This document shows positions 43,717 to 56,482 of a stretch of DNA of 64,000 nt, piece by piece. The stretch comes from CAVSQX01 sp963730225 (GTDB lineage: Bacteria; Planctomycetota; Phycisphaerae; Tepidisphaerales; Tepidisphaeraceae): NCBI GenBank assembly GCA_963730225.1, contig CAVSQX010000002.1, positions 620,001 to 684,000 of the forward strand, read 5' to 3'. The notes under the pieces are model-generated. The model was not told the origin of the DNA, searched no databases, and worked only from the letters and a program-made list of their open reading frames with translations. A program made the position numbers and the translations under genes. Every line of letters begins with the position of its first letter. Positions within the stretch are counted from its first letter, which is position 1.

Positions 43717-45525
43717 TCAGAGCAGATCATCCAATTCGCCGACGAGGCGCTCGAAGTGGGCGAGGGCGGAATCGACGGGGGCGGGCTTTTCCATGTCGAC
43801 GCCGGCGTCACGCAACAAATCCAACGGCCATTTTGAGCAGCCGCCTTTGAGGAAGGCCAGGTAGTCGGTCAATTCCTTGCGGCCGCCGTGGGTGACGCGC
43901 TGGCTGAGGGCGATGGCGGCGCTGAGGCCGGTGGCGTATTTGTAGACGTAGAACGCCCGGTAGAAATGGGGAATGCGAAGGCATTCGAGTTCCAGTTCGG
44001 CGTCGATGGAAAAATCGGGGCCGAAATAGAGATCGAGAAGTTTGCGATATTCGCGGCGGAGGGTTTCGACGGTGAGCGGCTCGCCGGCTTCGACAAGAGC
44101 ATGGGCGATTTTTTCGAACTCGGCGAACATGGTTTGGCGAATGATGGTGCCGCGGATGGCGTCGATCTGGCGGTTGATGAGATAGGCGCGCTCGCGGTCG
44201 TCGGTGGCTTGCTTGAGTAGATGGCGGGCGAGCAGTTGCTCGTTGAAGGTGCTGGCGACTTCGGCGACGAAAATTGTGTAGCCGTAATATTGGTAGGGTT
44301 GGGAGCGGGCGGAGAAATAGCTGTGCATCGAGTGCCCGGCTTCGTGCGCGAGGGTGAAGACGTGATCGAGCACGTCGGGCTGGTAGTTCATGAGGATGTA
44401 GGGTTCGGCGTCGAACGTGCCGTTGCTGAAAGCGCCGCTCTGCTTGCCGGCGTTGGGATAACGATCGACCCAGCGGGCGGTGGTGAGGCCGCGCTTTAGT
44501 TCGGTGGTGTATTGCGAGCCCAGTGGAGCGAGCGCGTCGATCACCACTTCGACGGCTTGATCCCAGGTGTGGCGTTGCTTGAGCTCGGAGAGAATGGGCA
44601 CGTATGTGTCGTAATGGTGGATGCCGGCTTTCAGTTTCATTTTTCGGCGGCGCAGATCGTAGTAGCGGTAGACGGCCGGAAGCCGGCGGTGAATGGAAGT
44701 GACGAGATTGTCGTAAACATCAATCGAAACGTTGTCGTGGAAGAGAGACGCTTCCAGCGCGCTGGGGTAGCCGCGGGCCTTGGCGTAGTAAACATCGCGC
44801 TGCACGCTGGCGTTGTAGGTGGCGGCAATGCTGTTTTTGTGGGCGTTGTATTGGGCGTAATATTTTTCAAACGCCTCGCGGCGAACGGCCTGGCTGGGGG
44901 AATTCAGGAATGCCAGATACGAGGAATGCCCTAATTCGATCAGGTGGTGTTTTTCGTCGCGGATGTGCGGCCATTTCAGATCGGCGTCGTTGAGCTGGCG
45001 GAAAATGTCGTTGGAGGCGTCGGCCATCTGGCCCTGCATCGCCAGCAGTTTTTCTTCGCCGGGGGTGAGCGTGTGCGGGCGGTAGCGGAGGATACGGTCC
45101 AAAGCCAGCCGCCACGGCTTGAGATGATCGGTGCGCAAAAAAGCGTTCATCTTTTTTGCGTCGATGCTCATGATTTCCGGGCGGATGTAGCTGGCGGCCT
45201 GGGCGGCGATGGTGGCGGCGGCCTGGAAGCGGCCTTTCATGCGCTGGTAGACGCTGTTGCCCTGATCTTCAGAGGTTTTGAGGAATGCGTAGGCGCCCAG
45301 CCGTTCGGCCAGGCGATCCAGATCGGCGTCGAACTGGAGGCAGGCGGCCAGGACTTTTGCGCCCAAGCCGAGCCGGCCGCGGAATTTCTTGTAGCCGGTG
45401 ATTTTTCGCTGCCATTTGCCGAAGCCGGCTTCCCATTGGCGGTCGCTGGGGAAAAGCGTGGCCAGATTCCATTTGTCGCGCGGCTTGACTTGGCTGCGTT
45501 TCGGGAGAGATTTTATTTTGCTCAT
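43717..45525 (-). CDS. pepF: Oligoendopeptidase F, M3 metallopeptidase
   Basis: 602-aa cytoplasmic zinc peptidase cleaving short peptides. The metal site is HEAGH at 394-398 (FTLAHEAGHSMHSYF), and the third ligand Glu is expected in VAEVASTFNEQLL. N-terminal PRDKWNLATLFPSDRQWE and the C-terminal HFYRAFYVYKYATGLSAAIAL are diagnostic of PepF. I use ATG 45525; an in-frame start 22 codons upstream overlaps the divergent gene's control region. It is divergent from the hybrid histidine kinase. Confidence 0.94.
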   Translation of the reverse strand: MSKIKSLPKRSQVKPRDKWNLATLFPSDRQWEAGFGKWQRKITGYKKFRGRLGLGAKVLAACLQFDADLDRLAERLGAYAFLKTSEDQGNSVYQRMKGRFQAAATIAAQAASYIRPEIMSIDAKKMNAFLRTDHLKPWRLALDRILRYRPHTLTPGEEKLLAMQGQMADASNDIFRQLNDADLKWPHIRDEKHHLIELGHSSYLAFLNSPSQAVRREAFEKYYAQYNAHKNSIAATYNASVQRDVYYAKARGYPSALEASLFHDNVSIDVYDNLVTSIHRRLPAVYRYYDLRRRKMKLKAGIHHYDTYVPILSELKQRHTWDQAVEVVIDALAPLGSQYTTELKRGLTTARWVDRYPNAGKQSGAFSNGTFDAEPYILMNYQPDVLDHVFTLAHEAGHSMHSYFSARSQPYQYYGYTIFVAEVASTFNEQLLARHLLKQATDDRERAYLINRQIDAIRGTIIRQTMFAEFEKIAHALVEAGEPLTVETLRREYRKLLDLYFGPDFSIDAELELECLRIPHFYRAFYVYKYATGLSAAIALSQRVTHGGRKELTDYLAFLKGGCSKWPLDLLRDAGVDMEKPAPVDSALAHFERLVGELDDLL

Positions 45526-45603
45526 AGTTGGTTCAATCGCTACGAATGGGGCGATTGTACTGCGGCGGGCTATGGAAGCACGAGTCGCCACGGAGCGAAT
45601 CGC

Positions 45604-47664
<2,061 letters not shown>

Positions 47665-47731
47665 AAAATTCGGTGGTTTTCTATCTTCGATGCTCTATCC
47701 TTTATCCACGATTGCGTTCGGGGATGGTGCG

Positions 47732-50686
47732 ATGGCCACAGATTCATCAACCGCGACGAACTCGCCGAGTGAAGATGCCGCAGCGGCATCGGCGTTGCCG
47801 GCGGTGGGGGGATACCAGATTCTGCGTGAAATCGCCCGTGGCGGACAGGGGATCGTTTATCAGGCGCTCCAGCTTTCCACGCGGAGGAAGGTCGCGCTGA
47901 AAATCCTGCTCGATGGCCAGTTCGCCGCGCCGGCGGCGCAAAAAAGATTCGGGCGCGAGATCGAGCTGGCGGCCCGGTTGAACCATGCGAACATCGTCAC
48001 CGTTTTCGACAGCGGCACGACGGCCGACGGGCGATTGTTCTGTGCGATGGATTACGTTCGGGGAACACGGATCGATCAGTACGTTCGGGAAAATCGGCCG
48101 GATTTGCCGGCGGTGTTGAAACGGTTCCGGATGGTTTGCGATGCGGTGGCTCATGCGCATCAGCGCGGCGTGATTCATCGTGATCTGAAAACGTCGAACA
48201 TTGTTGTCGATCCGGAAGGCTCGCCGCACGTGCTGGATTTTGGTCTGGCCAAGACGATGGGGGACGATCCGCTGATTTCGCTGACCGGGCAACTGGTGGG
48301 GACGCTGCGGTATATGTCGCCGGAGCAGACGCGGGGGAATCCGGATGAGATCGACACGCGCAGCGACGTGTACGCCTTGGGGGTGATTCTGTATGAGTTG
48401 CTGACGGATCGGCAGCCGTATCCAGCGGGCAAGACGATGGAGGAGGCGCTGCGGCACATCACGTCGAGCGATCCGATCGCGCCGGAGCGGAACTGGTCGG
48501 AAAAATCCGGCGTGGTTCGGCGCGACGGGAAGTGCCCGATCGACGATGAGCTTTCGACGATCATTCTCAAGGCGATGGCCAAGCAGCGCGAGCGGCGATA
48601 CCAAAGTGCGGCGGAGCTGTCGGCCGATCTGGGACGATATCTCGACGGCGAGGCGATTGAAGCGAAGCGCGACAGCGCGCTGTACCTGCTGCGAAAGACG
48701 ATACATCGTTACCGGGGGCGGGCGGCGGCGGTGGCGCTGGTGCTGGCGGTGGCGACGGCGGGGCTGGTGGTGTCGACGACGCTGTGGCGGCGGGCGGCGA
48801 CCGATCGCGATCGGGCCGAGGCGGCGGAGCGAAAAGCGCAAATCGCCCAGCGACAGGCGACGGTCGCGCTGGTCGATGAGCAGCATCAACGGGAAACGGC
48901 GCAGCAGGCGGTGCGCCAACTGGAAGCACAGAATTTGCTTTCGCAGCTGGTGGTGGCGCGGTCGATGTCGGAGCGGGGCGATTTTTCGCAGGCTCGGGCG
49001 GAGCTGACGTCGATCGCGCCGGTGGATTCGATCGCGCAGGATTGGCACTGGGCTGCTTGGGAATATCTGCGGGCGAGCCATGAACTGTCGCGGCAGGATC
49101 TGAATTCGCAGTTGCCGGCGGCGTCGCAATTGCAGGCAGCGCGATCATCGGGCGGGGCGGCGTGGATCGACATGCTGCGGGGAAGAATTCTCACGTGGTC
49201 AAACGGGTTGCTGGTCGCTTTCTCGCTGGAGACGGGAAAGATGGCGCCGTTTGAGTCGGCCGATCTGCTGGTCGCGGTGCCGCCCAATCTTTTCGCCGAT
49301 GAGGTGCACCGGGAAGCCACCAAGGGCGGGCGGCACGTGCGGATGGATTGCGTGCGAAAATCGGACCAGACCATCAGCACGATCGAACTGCTGCGGCCCG
49401 ATGGAACCACGCAGTGGAAGGAAACGATTCCACCGCCGGGGCTGTCGGGGGCGGGGGCGCTTTCGATCGACGGGACGCATCTGGCGCTGGCCATGGAAAA
49501 CGGCACGATTCAGATTCGGCAAATTCGCGACGATCGTTCGGTCGTGGAAATGACGATCGGCGGAATCGCCGATGATGTTCTGGCGCTGGCGTTTGACCCG
49601 CTGGGACGCCGGCTGCACGTGATTACCGGCGGATGGGTGCATTACGTTTTTTCGGTGACGGAAGATCCCGACATCAGCAAGGTCGCAAACGCTCATCAGA
49701 GCACCACGCGCTGTCTGGCGTTCGACCGGTATGGACGATTGCTGGTCAGCGGATCGTATGACGGACATGTGAAAGTCTGGGATGCGGCAACGCATGCGCC
49801 GCTGGCCGATCTGACGGCGCTGGAAAAAGGAACGTCATCGGTCAGCGGCGGATTGATCACCGGCGTGACGCAGGTGGGATTTTTGCCGGACGATCGGGTC
49901 TACACCGCCACGATCGGTGGAATTGTGAAAGTGTGGGACTGGCGAACCGGGACGCTTGCCACGTGCAAAACGGGCAATTCGGACATGGGCGGAATCGCGG
50001 TGGGCGACGATGGAGATTCGATGTACGTCATCGGCCACAACGCGATTGACCGGTTCGACATTTTAACCGGACAAGTTCTGGGCCAGCCGTTTGGACAAAC
50101 ATCGCTGGGCGGGCTGGGATACCGGGCGATTTGGCTGGCGGATCGGAATCTGCTTTTTGCGACGCGCACTGATGGGACGCCGGATTCGGTTCGGTGTGAA
50201 ATCTGGGATCTCACCGGGCCGACGTTGCTGCGGGTGCTTCGGCATCAAACTGACTCGCTGCGCGACGCCGACCTTTCACCCGACGGGCAGACTTTGGCGC
50301 TGGCGTCACGGGACGGCACGGTGACGCTGTGGGATTGGCAGCACGGGTCGCTGCTGCGCGTGCTGGATGTGCGGCCGGGGCATGCGCATTCGAACATCGT
50401 GTCGGCGGTGAAATTTGCTCCGAATCAGCCGGTGGTGGTGACGGCGTCGCATGACAACCGGGTGATTTTCTGGAGCACGCAGAGCGGCAGGGAATTGGCG
50501 GAGGTGAATGTCGATGAACATCACGATCTGGGATACGGCCCGACCGGGCAGTTGAAAGATATCGCATTTTCGCCGGATGGAGGGACGCTGGCGATTACGG
50601 TGGCCAATGGGATTTGGTGGGTGGATTTGGGGATGTTTGAGGGACAGATCGAGGAGTTGGGGCAGGAATCGCGGGTGATGAAATAG
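47732..50686 (+). CDS. Ser/Thr protein kinase with WD40 beta-propeller
   Basis: 984 aa. Kinase domain at about 25-310: Gly loop IARGGQGIVYQA, ALKILLD, HRDLKTSNIVV with D151, DFGLAK and MSPEQTRG. A membrane helix near 330-350 (AAAVALVLAVATAGLVVSTTLW) is followed by a charged coiled coil (RAEAAERKAQIAQRQAT). About 600 residues of WD40-type repeats follow (LAFDRYGRLLVSGSYDGHVKVWDAAT, LSPDGQTLALASRDGTVTLWDW). This kinase-membrane-propeller plan is common in planctomycetes. ATG 47732 is preferred over upstream in-frame starts within the previous gene's repeat. The 3' end overlaps the convergent methyltransferase. Confidence 0.92.
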   Translation: MATDSSTATNSPSEDAAAASALPAVGGYQILREIARGGQGIVYQALQLSTRRKVALKILLDGQFAAPAAQKRFGREIELAARLNHANIVTVFDSGTTADGRLFCAMDYVRGTRIDQYVRENRPDLPAVLKRFRMVCDAVAHAHQRGVIHRDLKTSNIVVDPEGSPHVLDFGLAKTMGDDPLISLTGQLVGTLRYMSPEQTRGNPDEIDTRSDVYALGVILYELLTDRQPYPAGKTMEEALRHITSSDPIAPERNWSEKSGVVRRDGKCPIDDELSTIILKAMAKQRERRYQSAAELSADLGRYLDGEAIEAKRDSALYLLRKTIHRYRGRAAAVALVLAVATAGLVVSTTLWRRAATDRDRAEAAERKAQIAQRQATVALVDEQHQRETAQQAVRQLEAQNLLSQLVVARSMSERGDFSQARAELTSIAPVDSIAQDWHWAAWEYLRASHELSRQDLNSQLPAASQLQAARSSGGAAWIDMLRGRILTWSNGLLVAFSLETGKMAPFESADLLVAVPPNLFADEVHREATKGGRHVRMDCVRKSDQTISTIELLRPDGTTQWKETIPPPGLSGAGALSIDGTHLALAMENGTIQIRQIRDDRSVVEMTIGGIADDVLALAFDPLGRRLHVITGGWVHYVFSVTEDPDISKVANAHQSTTRCLAFDRYGRLLVSGSYDGHVKVWDAATHAPLADLTALEKGTSSVSGGLITGVTQVGFLPDDRVYTATIGGIVKVWDWRTGTLATCKTGNSDMGGIAVGDDGDSMYVIGHNAIDRFDILTGQVLGQPFGQTSLGGLGYRAIWLADRNLLFATRTDGTPDSVRCEIWDLTGPTLLRVLRHQTDSLRDADLSPDGQTLALASRDGTVTLWDWQHGSLLRVLDVRPGHAHSNIVSAVKFAPNQPVVVTASHDNRVIFWSTQSGRELAEVNVDEHHDLGYGPTGQLKDIAFSPDGGTLAITVANGIWWVDLGMFEGQIEELGQESRVMK

Positions 50687-51432
50687 GCGGGCTTTACGAA
50701 CAGCCCGGCGCTGCGGGCTCTTGGAGGGCGCTGAACCTTGCGCATGATGAACAGGTAATTGAACCCGCGCAGATAGAAATTGCCCTCCTCGGCGGCGCGG
50801 CGATAGTTTCCCTGTTCCAGGGTCTTGTTGTGCCGAACGACGGCGATGGTGTCGATGGGGGTAAATATTTGGCGGAGACGGGAGAAAAGCTCGAAGCCGA
50901 TGGGAAAAAATCGGCCACTGGTTTTTTCGTGCTGGTAGGAATCGCCGACGTACAGAGCCATGTGCCGGCCGGATTTGAGGACGCGGTGAATCTCGGCGAT
51001 GACTTGTTCCATGGCGAGATAATATTCCTTGCCGGCGGCGGAGAGCTTGCCGATGTCGCGGGGATCGGGGCCGTAATCCAGATGCGTGGAGTAGGGGGGA
51101 TCGATGAAGACGAAATCGGCTTTGGCGGTGAGCTCGGGGGGAAGCTTGCGGGCATCGACGCGGAAAATGTCCTTGCGGGTGGGATGAACGTCGTAGCCGA
51201 GTGCGCGGCGATTCAGGTCGCGGGCGACATCGAGAGTGGTGCCGCTGCCGGCACAGGGGTCGATGATTAAATCCTTCTCCTTCGTGTAACGTTGGAGCAG
51301 GTTCCAGATGATGTAACTGGGGGTTGCGCCGGGGAAATTGGGATCGCCCTGGACGGTGTCGCCGTAGTGCTGGGAGGAATAGTCCCACAGCGTCGTCGGT
51401 TGAATTCGCAGCGGGGGCTTGCGGAATTTCAT
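50521..51432 (-). CDS. Orphan site-specific DNA methyltransferase (N6-A or N4-C type)
   Basis: 303 aa as read from ATG 51432. SAM motif LIIDPCAGSGTTLDVA precedes the catalytic DPPY at 111-114 (VFIDPPYSTHLDYG), so the order is motif I then IV. N-terminal RIQPTTLWDYSSQHYGD, then LYVGDSYQHEKTSGRFFPIGF and the late FNYLFIMRKVQ are recognisable. DPPY predicts amino-methylation of A or C; the recognition site is unknown. No restriction gene is adjacent. The last 55 codons run 166 bases into the convergent kinase gene and look non-native, so an indel near 50735 or a true overlap is possible. Confidence 0.82.
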   Translation of the reverse strand: MKFRKPPLRIQPTTLWDYSSQHYGDTVQGDPNFPGATPSYIIWNLLQRYTKEKDLIIDPCAGSGTTLDVARDLNRRALGYDVHPTRKDIFRVDARKLPPELTAKADFVFIDPPYSTHLDYGPDPRDIGKLSAAGKEYYLAMEQVIAEIHRVLKSGRHMALYVGDSYQHEKTSGRFFPIGFELFSRLRQIFTPIDTIAVVRHNKTLEQGNYRRAAEEGNFYLRGFNYLFIMRKVQRPPRARSAGLFVKPAYFITRDSCPNSSICPSNIPKSTHQIPLATVIASVPPSGENAISFNCPVGPYPRS

Positions 51433-51493
51433 GGGGGGTTCATGTACCATGGGAGGAGGCGAACGGCGAGGACATGGCGAGCGGGCGGATCCA

Positions 51494-51511
51494 CCGCGAG
51501 CAAGCTCGCGG
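51494..51511. repeat. Palindrome CCGCGAGC/GCTCGCGG
   Basis: Perfect 8-bp arms around AA, ending 18 bases before the GH35 start codon and just upstream of its ribosome-binding site. It could fold in the GH35 leader RNA. It resembles the other short GC-rich palindromes in this window and may be dispersed. Confidence 0.6.
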
Positions 51512-51529
51512 CTAAACAAAGGCGGAAGG

Positions 51530-54237
51530 ATGAAATCTCAAATCCTGGCGGCGATGGCGGCGGGGATGGCGTTGTGCGTCGGTGGTTGCGGATCGAAAAC
51601 CGGGCCGGCGGCGCAGAGCCAGGACTCGGTGGCGGCGGCGGCGCCGGCGGGGCCGCGCATCAGCTACGACAAACAATGCTTCACGATCAACGGGAAAGAC
51701 ATTCTGATTTACAGCGGAGCGTTTCATTATTTCCGTTGTCCCAAGCCGCTGTGGGCGGATCGATTTGCGAAAATGAAGGCGGCGGGGTTGAACACGGTGG
51801 AAACGTACGTCGCGTGGAACTGGCACGAGCAGCAGCCGCCGGCCGATGTGGATGATTTCTCGAAAGTGGACATGACCGATCTGAACGATTGGCTGAAGAT
51901 GGCGATCGATCAGTTCGGGTTCAACGTGATTCTGCGGCCGGGGCCGTACATCTGCGCGGAATGGGATGGCGGTGGATATCCGCAGTGGCTGATCACGAAG
52001 AAGCCGGCGGGTTACAAGGGAATGTGGTTCCGCGGGGATGATCCGACCTATCTGGCGTGGTGCAAGCACTGGTACACGGCGGTGGCGAAGGTGGCGGTTC
52101 CGTGGCAGATCACGCATCAGCCGGCGGGGAAGCCGGGGGTGATTTTGTGGCAGTTGGAAAATGAATACAACTACGACACGCATCCGACGGCAGTGAAGCT
52201 GAATCAACTGCTGGCGTTGGCCCACGATTCGCGCGATCTGGGAATCGATGTGCCTCTGCTGACGTGCGTGACGGAAGATCCGCTGTACCGGCAGAATGAA
52301 TTCCTGCACGAGAACGTCTGGGATACGCGCAACGAATATCCGAAGTACGGCATGAGTGGCTATGTGAACAGCTTGGAAGGGCAGGGGCGCTATCAGCCGG
52401 ACAAGCCGCGGGGAATCAGCGAATTGCAGGGCGGATGGTTTGCGCAGGTGAGCGGGGTGCTGAGCGAGAAGCAGGGATTCAATGCGGCGCACATCACGCA
52501 CATTACGCTGGAGGCGTGGGCGCACGGGTTTACCTCGACGAGTTACTACATGATGTTCGGCGGGACGAACCTGGGGGATTGGGCGGCCAACAACATCATC
52601 ACCTCGTACGATTACGCCGCTCCGATTCGAGAATCGGGCGGAACGTGGGACCGGTATTTTGCCGTCGCGGCGATGGGGCGATTCATCGCGGATCATGGGC
52701 CGGATTTGGCCCGATCGAGCCTGGAGGATTTCGATCTGGCCAGCCGGGCGCCGGCGAATGTTTCGGTGGTTGTGCGGAAAAGCGATGGCGGGAACCGGTA
52801 TCTGTTTCTGTTCAACGAATCGCGGGAGGACTCGCAGAAGGGGACGTTGGAACTGACGAGCAAATCGGGCGACGCGCTGCATCTGGTGGTAAATTACGAT
52901 CTGAAGCCGTTTGAATCGAAGATTCTGTATCTACCGGCGGGAACGACCGACGCATCGCAAGGCCAATGGCTGCCCAGTCCCGTCGAACCGCCCCAGCGGC
53001 CGACGAATTTGCCCGCTTCGGTTGCGATCACCAGCTTCCAGCGAATGGCCGATCCGGGTCCGACGACATGGGCAACCAAATCGCCCGACGCCGGCGAGGA
53101 AGCGGACGGAATTTACGATCGGCGGTACGTGTATTATCGAGCCGATCTACCGGCCTCGGCCACCGCGGACAAAGTTTTAGTCGTGAAGCCGGAGCTCCGC
53201 GATTCGCTGGCGGTGGATTTGAACGGACAAAGGTTGAAGTCCATCCGCGCCGGTTGGGGCATGACGGCGTTTGATCTTGCCGGGGCGACGGCGGGTGGGA
53301 AATTGACTTTCGTTTATGAAAATCCCGGGCGCGGCAACGGTGGCGATGCGATGGAAGCACCGAGTGGGATTCGAGATGTTGAATTGGTCGACCGCGCCGC
53401 TCTGTCGCTGGCGATCGGGCAATGGCGGATGAAGATCGCGACGGATCAACCCGATGCCGACATCGCTGCCGATGTCGATGATTCTCAGTGGCCGACGCTC
53501 GAAGCCGCGGGGCGCACGGTTCGTGCCGGACAGACGGTGATTTATCGCGCCCATTTTGATTTGACGGAGCAACAGTTGGCCTCGGGCATCACGGAATTAA
53601 CCATGCCGCGTATGGCCGATGAGTCGAGGGTGTATGTGAACGGACATAAAGTGGAACTTTCCACAAATGCATCGGACGCATCGGCGGCCGATATCGCCGC
53701 GCAATTGCATCCGGGTGGAAATGTAATGGCAATCGTGATGGTGAATCGCGCCCGCGCGCCCCCATGCTGCGCGGCGTGGAACTGGAAGCCCGGGCCGGCG
53801 GAAGCGCGGCGACGGCGGTAGCGTGCGAAATTTCCGGCGAGCCGACGGGCGTCACCGGGAAATGGTGGGATCCGCAGTTGGATGATTCGAAGTGGGAAAC
53901 CGTGGCCGCGGGCGCGGTGTCGATGGATCCACCGGCAGCGGCGGGGCTGATCTGGTATCGGATGAAATTCGATTTGCCGGCGGCCGATCCGCACGTTTGG
54001 GTTCCGTGGGATCTGCAACTGAGCGCCAAGGGTAATGGGTTCATTTACTTCAACGGGCATTTCATCGGCCGGTGGTGGCAAAACGGCCCGCAGCGTAATT
54101 TCTATTTGCCGGATTGTTGGCTGCGTCGCGGACCTTCAAGTCGTAATATCGTGGCGTTGTGCCTGTGGCCGGCGGATTCGGCAAGCCTGAATTCCGCGGC
54201 GGTGGTTCCGCAGGCGGATGTGGCCGAATCGAGGTGA
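51530..54237 (+). CDS. GH35 beta-galactosidase lipoprotein, frameshifted
   Basis: A lipoprotein signal peptide (ILAAMAAGMALCVGGC) precedes a GH35 barrel. RISYDKQCFTINGKDILIYSGAFHYFR, GLNTVETYVAWNWHE and YICAEWDGGGYPQW are diagnostic. The acid/base Glu is E212 in QLENEYNYD and the nucleophile E298 in ISELQGGWF. Jelly-roll domains follow, but the frame ends at 53821. The continuation (MLRGVELEARAGG..., WYRMKFDLPAADPHVWVPWD) is in another frame to 54237. One missing C in the CCCCC run at 53759-53763 accounts for this. About 902 aa when corrected. Confidence 0.88.
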
Positions 54238-54247
54238 ATCGTCGCCC

Positions 54248-56482
54248 ATGAAATTGGAAATGCATTTTCCCGATGACGCCGCCGTTTTCCCGCGCCCTCA
54301 GGGACACATCGTGCCGCTGTTTATGGCGATGGGCGTTGTGCTGTTGGCGACCATCGGGGCCACCTACGCGGTTTGGCGCATGGGGGTGATGAACGGCGCG
54401 AAGCTGCGCGAGGCGCAGATCACGGCGTCGTCGCTGCATTCGATTCTCGACACGATGCGCGATGCGGAGACGGGGCAGCGCGGATTTCTGCTCACCAATG
54501 ACCCTGCATATCTGAAGCCCTACAACGACGTCCTGGGGCGGTTGCCCGGACAGCTCGCGGACCTCGACGCCGAGACGATCGATGGGCAATTGCAAAAATC
54601 CGATGTCGAGTTCATTCACACCATGGTGAATGAAAAGATGTCGGAGCTGGGCAAGACGATCGATCTTCGGCGCAGCCAGGGATTCGACGCGGCGCTGGCG
54701 ATCGTTAAGAACGACAGCGGGCGGCAATCGATGGAGGCGATTGGCAATCGTATCGCCGTGTTGCTGTCCGGACAGGAGGCGGTGATCGCCACGCGAGACA
54801 GTTGGCGGCAAACGCTGCGAGATGCTCATAGTGTCGCCGTGGCGTTCACGCTGGTTTTGAACCTGGCGTTTCTCGGGTGGGCCCTGCGGCGGGTGCGGGC
54901 GGAGATTCGGGATCGAGAATCGATTTTTACCGATTTGCTGCGACAGAAAATGCTGCTGGCCGTGACGCTGGGCAGCATCGCCGACGCCGTGATTGTCGCC
55001 GACAACAGCGCCCGGCTGACGTACATGAACGAGAAGGCGGAAGAACTGACCGGCTGGCGGCGCGAGCAGGCGGTGGGGCAGCCCTGCGCCGCGGTTTTCA
55101 ACATCATCAACGAGGGCACTCGCCAGCCGGCGCAGAGTCCGATCGAACGGGTCTTGCAAACGGGACTGGTCGTGGGCCTGGCGAATCACACGCTGCTGAT
55201 TCGCAAGGACGGTTCGGAAATCCCGATCGACGACAGCGGCGCGCCGATTCGCGGAGATGATGGAAAGGTTCGGGGCGTGGTGCTGGTGTTCCGCGATTTT
55301 TCGCATCGGCGCGAGACGGAGCGCACACTGAAGAAGGCCAAGGAAGAGGCCGAGGCCGCCAACACGGCCAAGGATAATTTTCTGGCCACGCTGTCGCACG
55401 AGCTGCGAACGCCGCTGACACCGGTGCTGGCAACGCTGACGGCGTGGGAGGACGACCGCGCGCTCAACGCGGAGATGCTAAGCAGCGTGCAGACGCTGCG
55501 GCGCAACGTGGAGCTGGAAGCCCGGCTGATCGACGATCTGCTGGACCTGACGCGCATCGTGAGGGGAAAACTGCCGTTGAACCTGGAAGTCGCCGACGTG
55601 CATCAACTCATCGAGCAGGTGGCGAAGATTTACCAGAGCGACATTCTGGCCAAACGGCTGGCGATGACGATGGAATGCCGGGCAGGCGAACATTTCGTGA
55701 ATGCGGACTCGGCACGCTTGCAGCAGGTGTTCTGGAACATCATTAAGAACGCGATCAAGTTCACGCCGGCTGGCGGCAGAATTACCGTTCGCACGGGCAA
55801 CGATGGCCCGGGACGGGTGCGCATCGCGATCGACGACACGGGAGTCGGCATGTCGCCCGAGACGCTGGGGCGCGTTTTCCGTCCGTTCGATCAAGGCGAT
55901 CGGGAAGCGGTAAAGCGATCGGGCAGCCTGGGGTTGGGTTTGGGATTGGCCATCAGCAAGGCGCTGGTGGAGGCGCAATCGGGACGAATCACGGCCAGCA
56001 GCGATGGAGTTGGCAAAGGATCGTCCTTCGTGGTTACCTTGCCCGCGGTGGCGTCGCCGGCGCGTCGCACGGAGGTTCCACAATTGACCGCTGCAACCGA
56101 TTCCGATCGACGGCGACGCTTGAACATCCTGCTGGTGGAAGATCACGCCGACACGGCTCGGGTGATGAGCCGGCTGCTGCAAAACCGCGGACACCAGGTG
56201 GCGGTGGCGGAATCGGTGGCGGCGGCGTTGGAGACGGCGCTGGCGGAAAACTTCGATGTTCTGCTCAGCGACATCGGGCTGAGCGACGGTACCGGCATCG
56301 ATTTGATGAATCAGCTTCGACAGAAGCGCGGAACGACGATGCCGGCCATCGCGCTGACCGGCTTTGGAATGGAAGAAGATATCGCGCGATGTCACGAAGC
56401 GGGATTCACCGAGCATTTGACCAAGCCGATCAATTTTCAGAAGCTGGAGGCGGCGATCAATCGGGTGGCAGGGAGCGGATGA
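54248..56482 (+). CDS. Hybrid histidine kinase with CHASE3-like and PAS sensors
   Basis: 744 aa. Membrane helix near 20-40, then an extracytoplasmic helical domain with DTMRDAETGQRGFLLTNDPAYLKPY, the CHASE3 signature, then a second helix near 200. A PAS domain follows (ADAVIVADNSARLTYMNEKAEELTGW), a linker helix, HisKA with H384 (LSHELRTPLTPVLA), the ATPase domain (NIIKNAIKFTPAGG, GLGLGLAISKALVEA) and a receiver with D675 (LLSDIGLSDG). It begins 10 bases after the GH35 stop, so the pair may be an operon. No response regulator is adjacent. Confidence 0.92.
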   Translation: MKLEMHFPDDAAVFPRPQGHIVPLFMAMGVVLLATIGATYAVWRMGVMNGAKLREAQITASSLHSILDTMRDAETGQRGFLLTNDPAYLKPYNDVLGRLPGQLADLDAETIDGQLQKSDVEFIHTMVNEKMSELGKTIDLRRSQGFDAALAIVKNDSGRQSMEAIGNRIAVLLSGQEAVIATRDSWRQTLRDAHSVAVAFTLVLNLAFLGWALRRVRAEIRDRESIFTDLLRQKMLLAVTLGSIADAVIVADNSARLTYMNEKAEELTGWRREQAVGQPCAAVFNIINEGTRQPAQSPIERVLQTGLVVGLANHTLLIRKDGSEIPIDDSGAPIRGDDGKVRGVVLVFRDFSHRRETERTLKKAKEEAEAANTAKDNFLATLSHELRTPLTPVLATLTAWEDDRALNAEMLSSVQTLRRNVELEARLIDDLLDLTRIVRGKLPLNLEVADVHQLIEQVAKIYQSDILAKRLAMTMECRAGEHFVNADSARLQQVFWNIIKNAIKFTPAGGRITVRTGNDGPGRVRIAIDDTGVGMSPETLGRVFRPFDQGDREAVKRSGSLGLGLGLAISKALVEAQSGRITASSDGVGKGSSFVVTLPAVASPARRTEVPQLTAATDSDRRRRLNILLVEDHADTARVMSRLLQNRGHQVAVAESVAAALETALAENFDVLLSDIGLSDGTGIDLMNQLRQKRGTTMPAIALTGFGMEEDIARCHEAGFTEHLTKPINFQKLEAAINRVAGSG

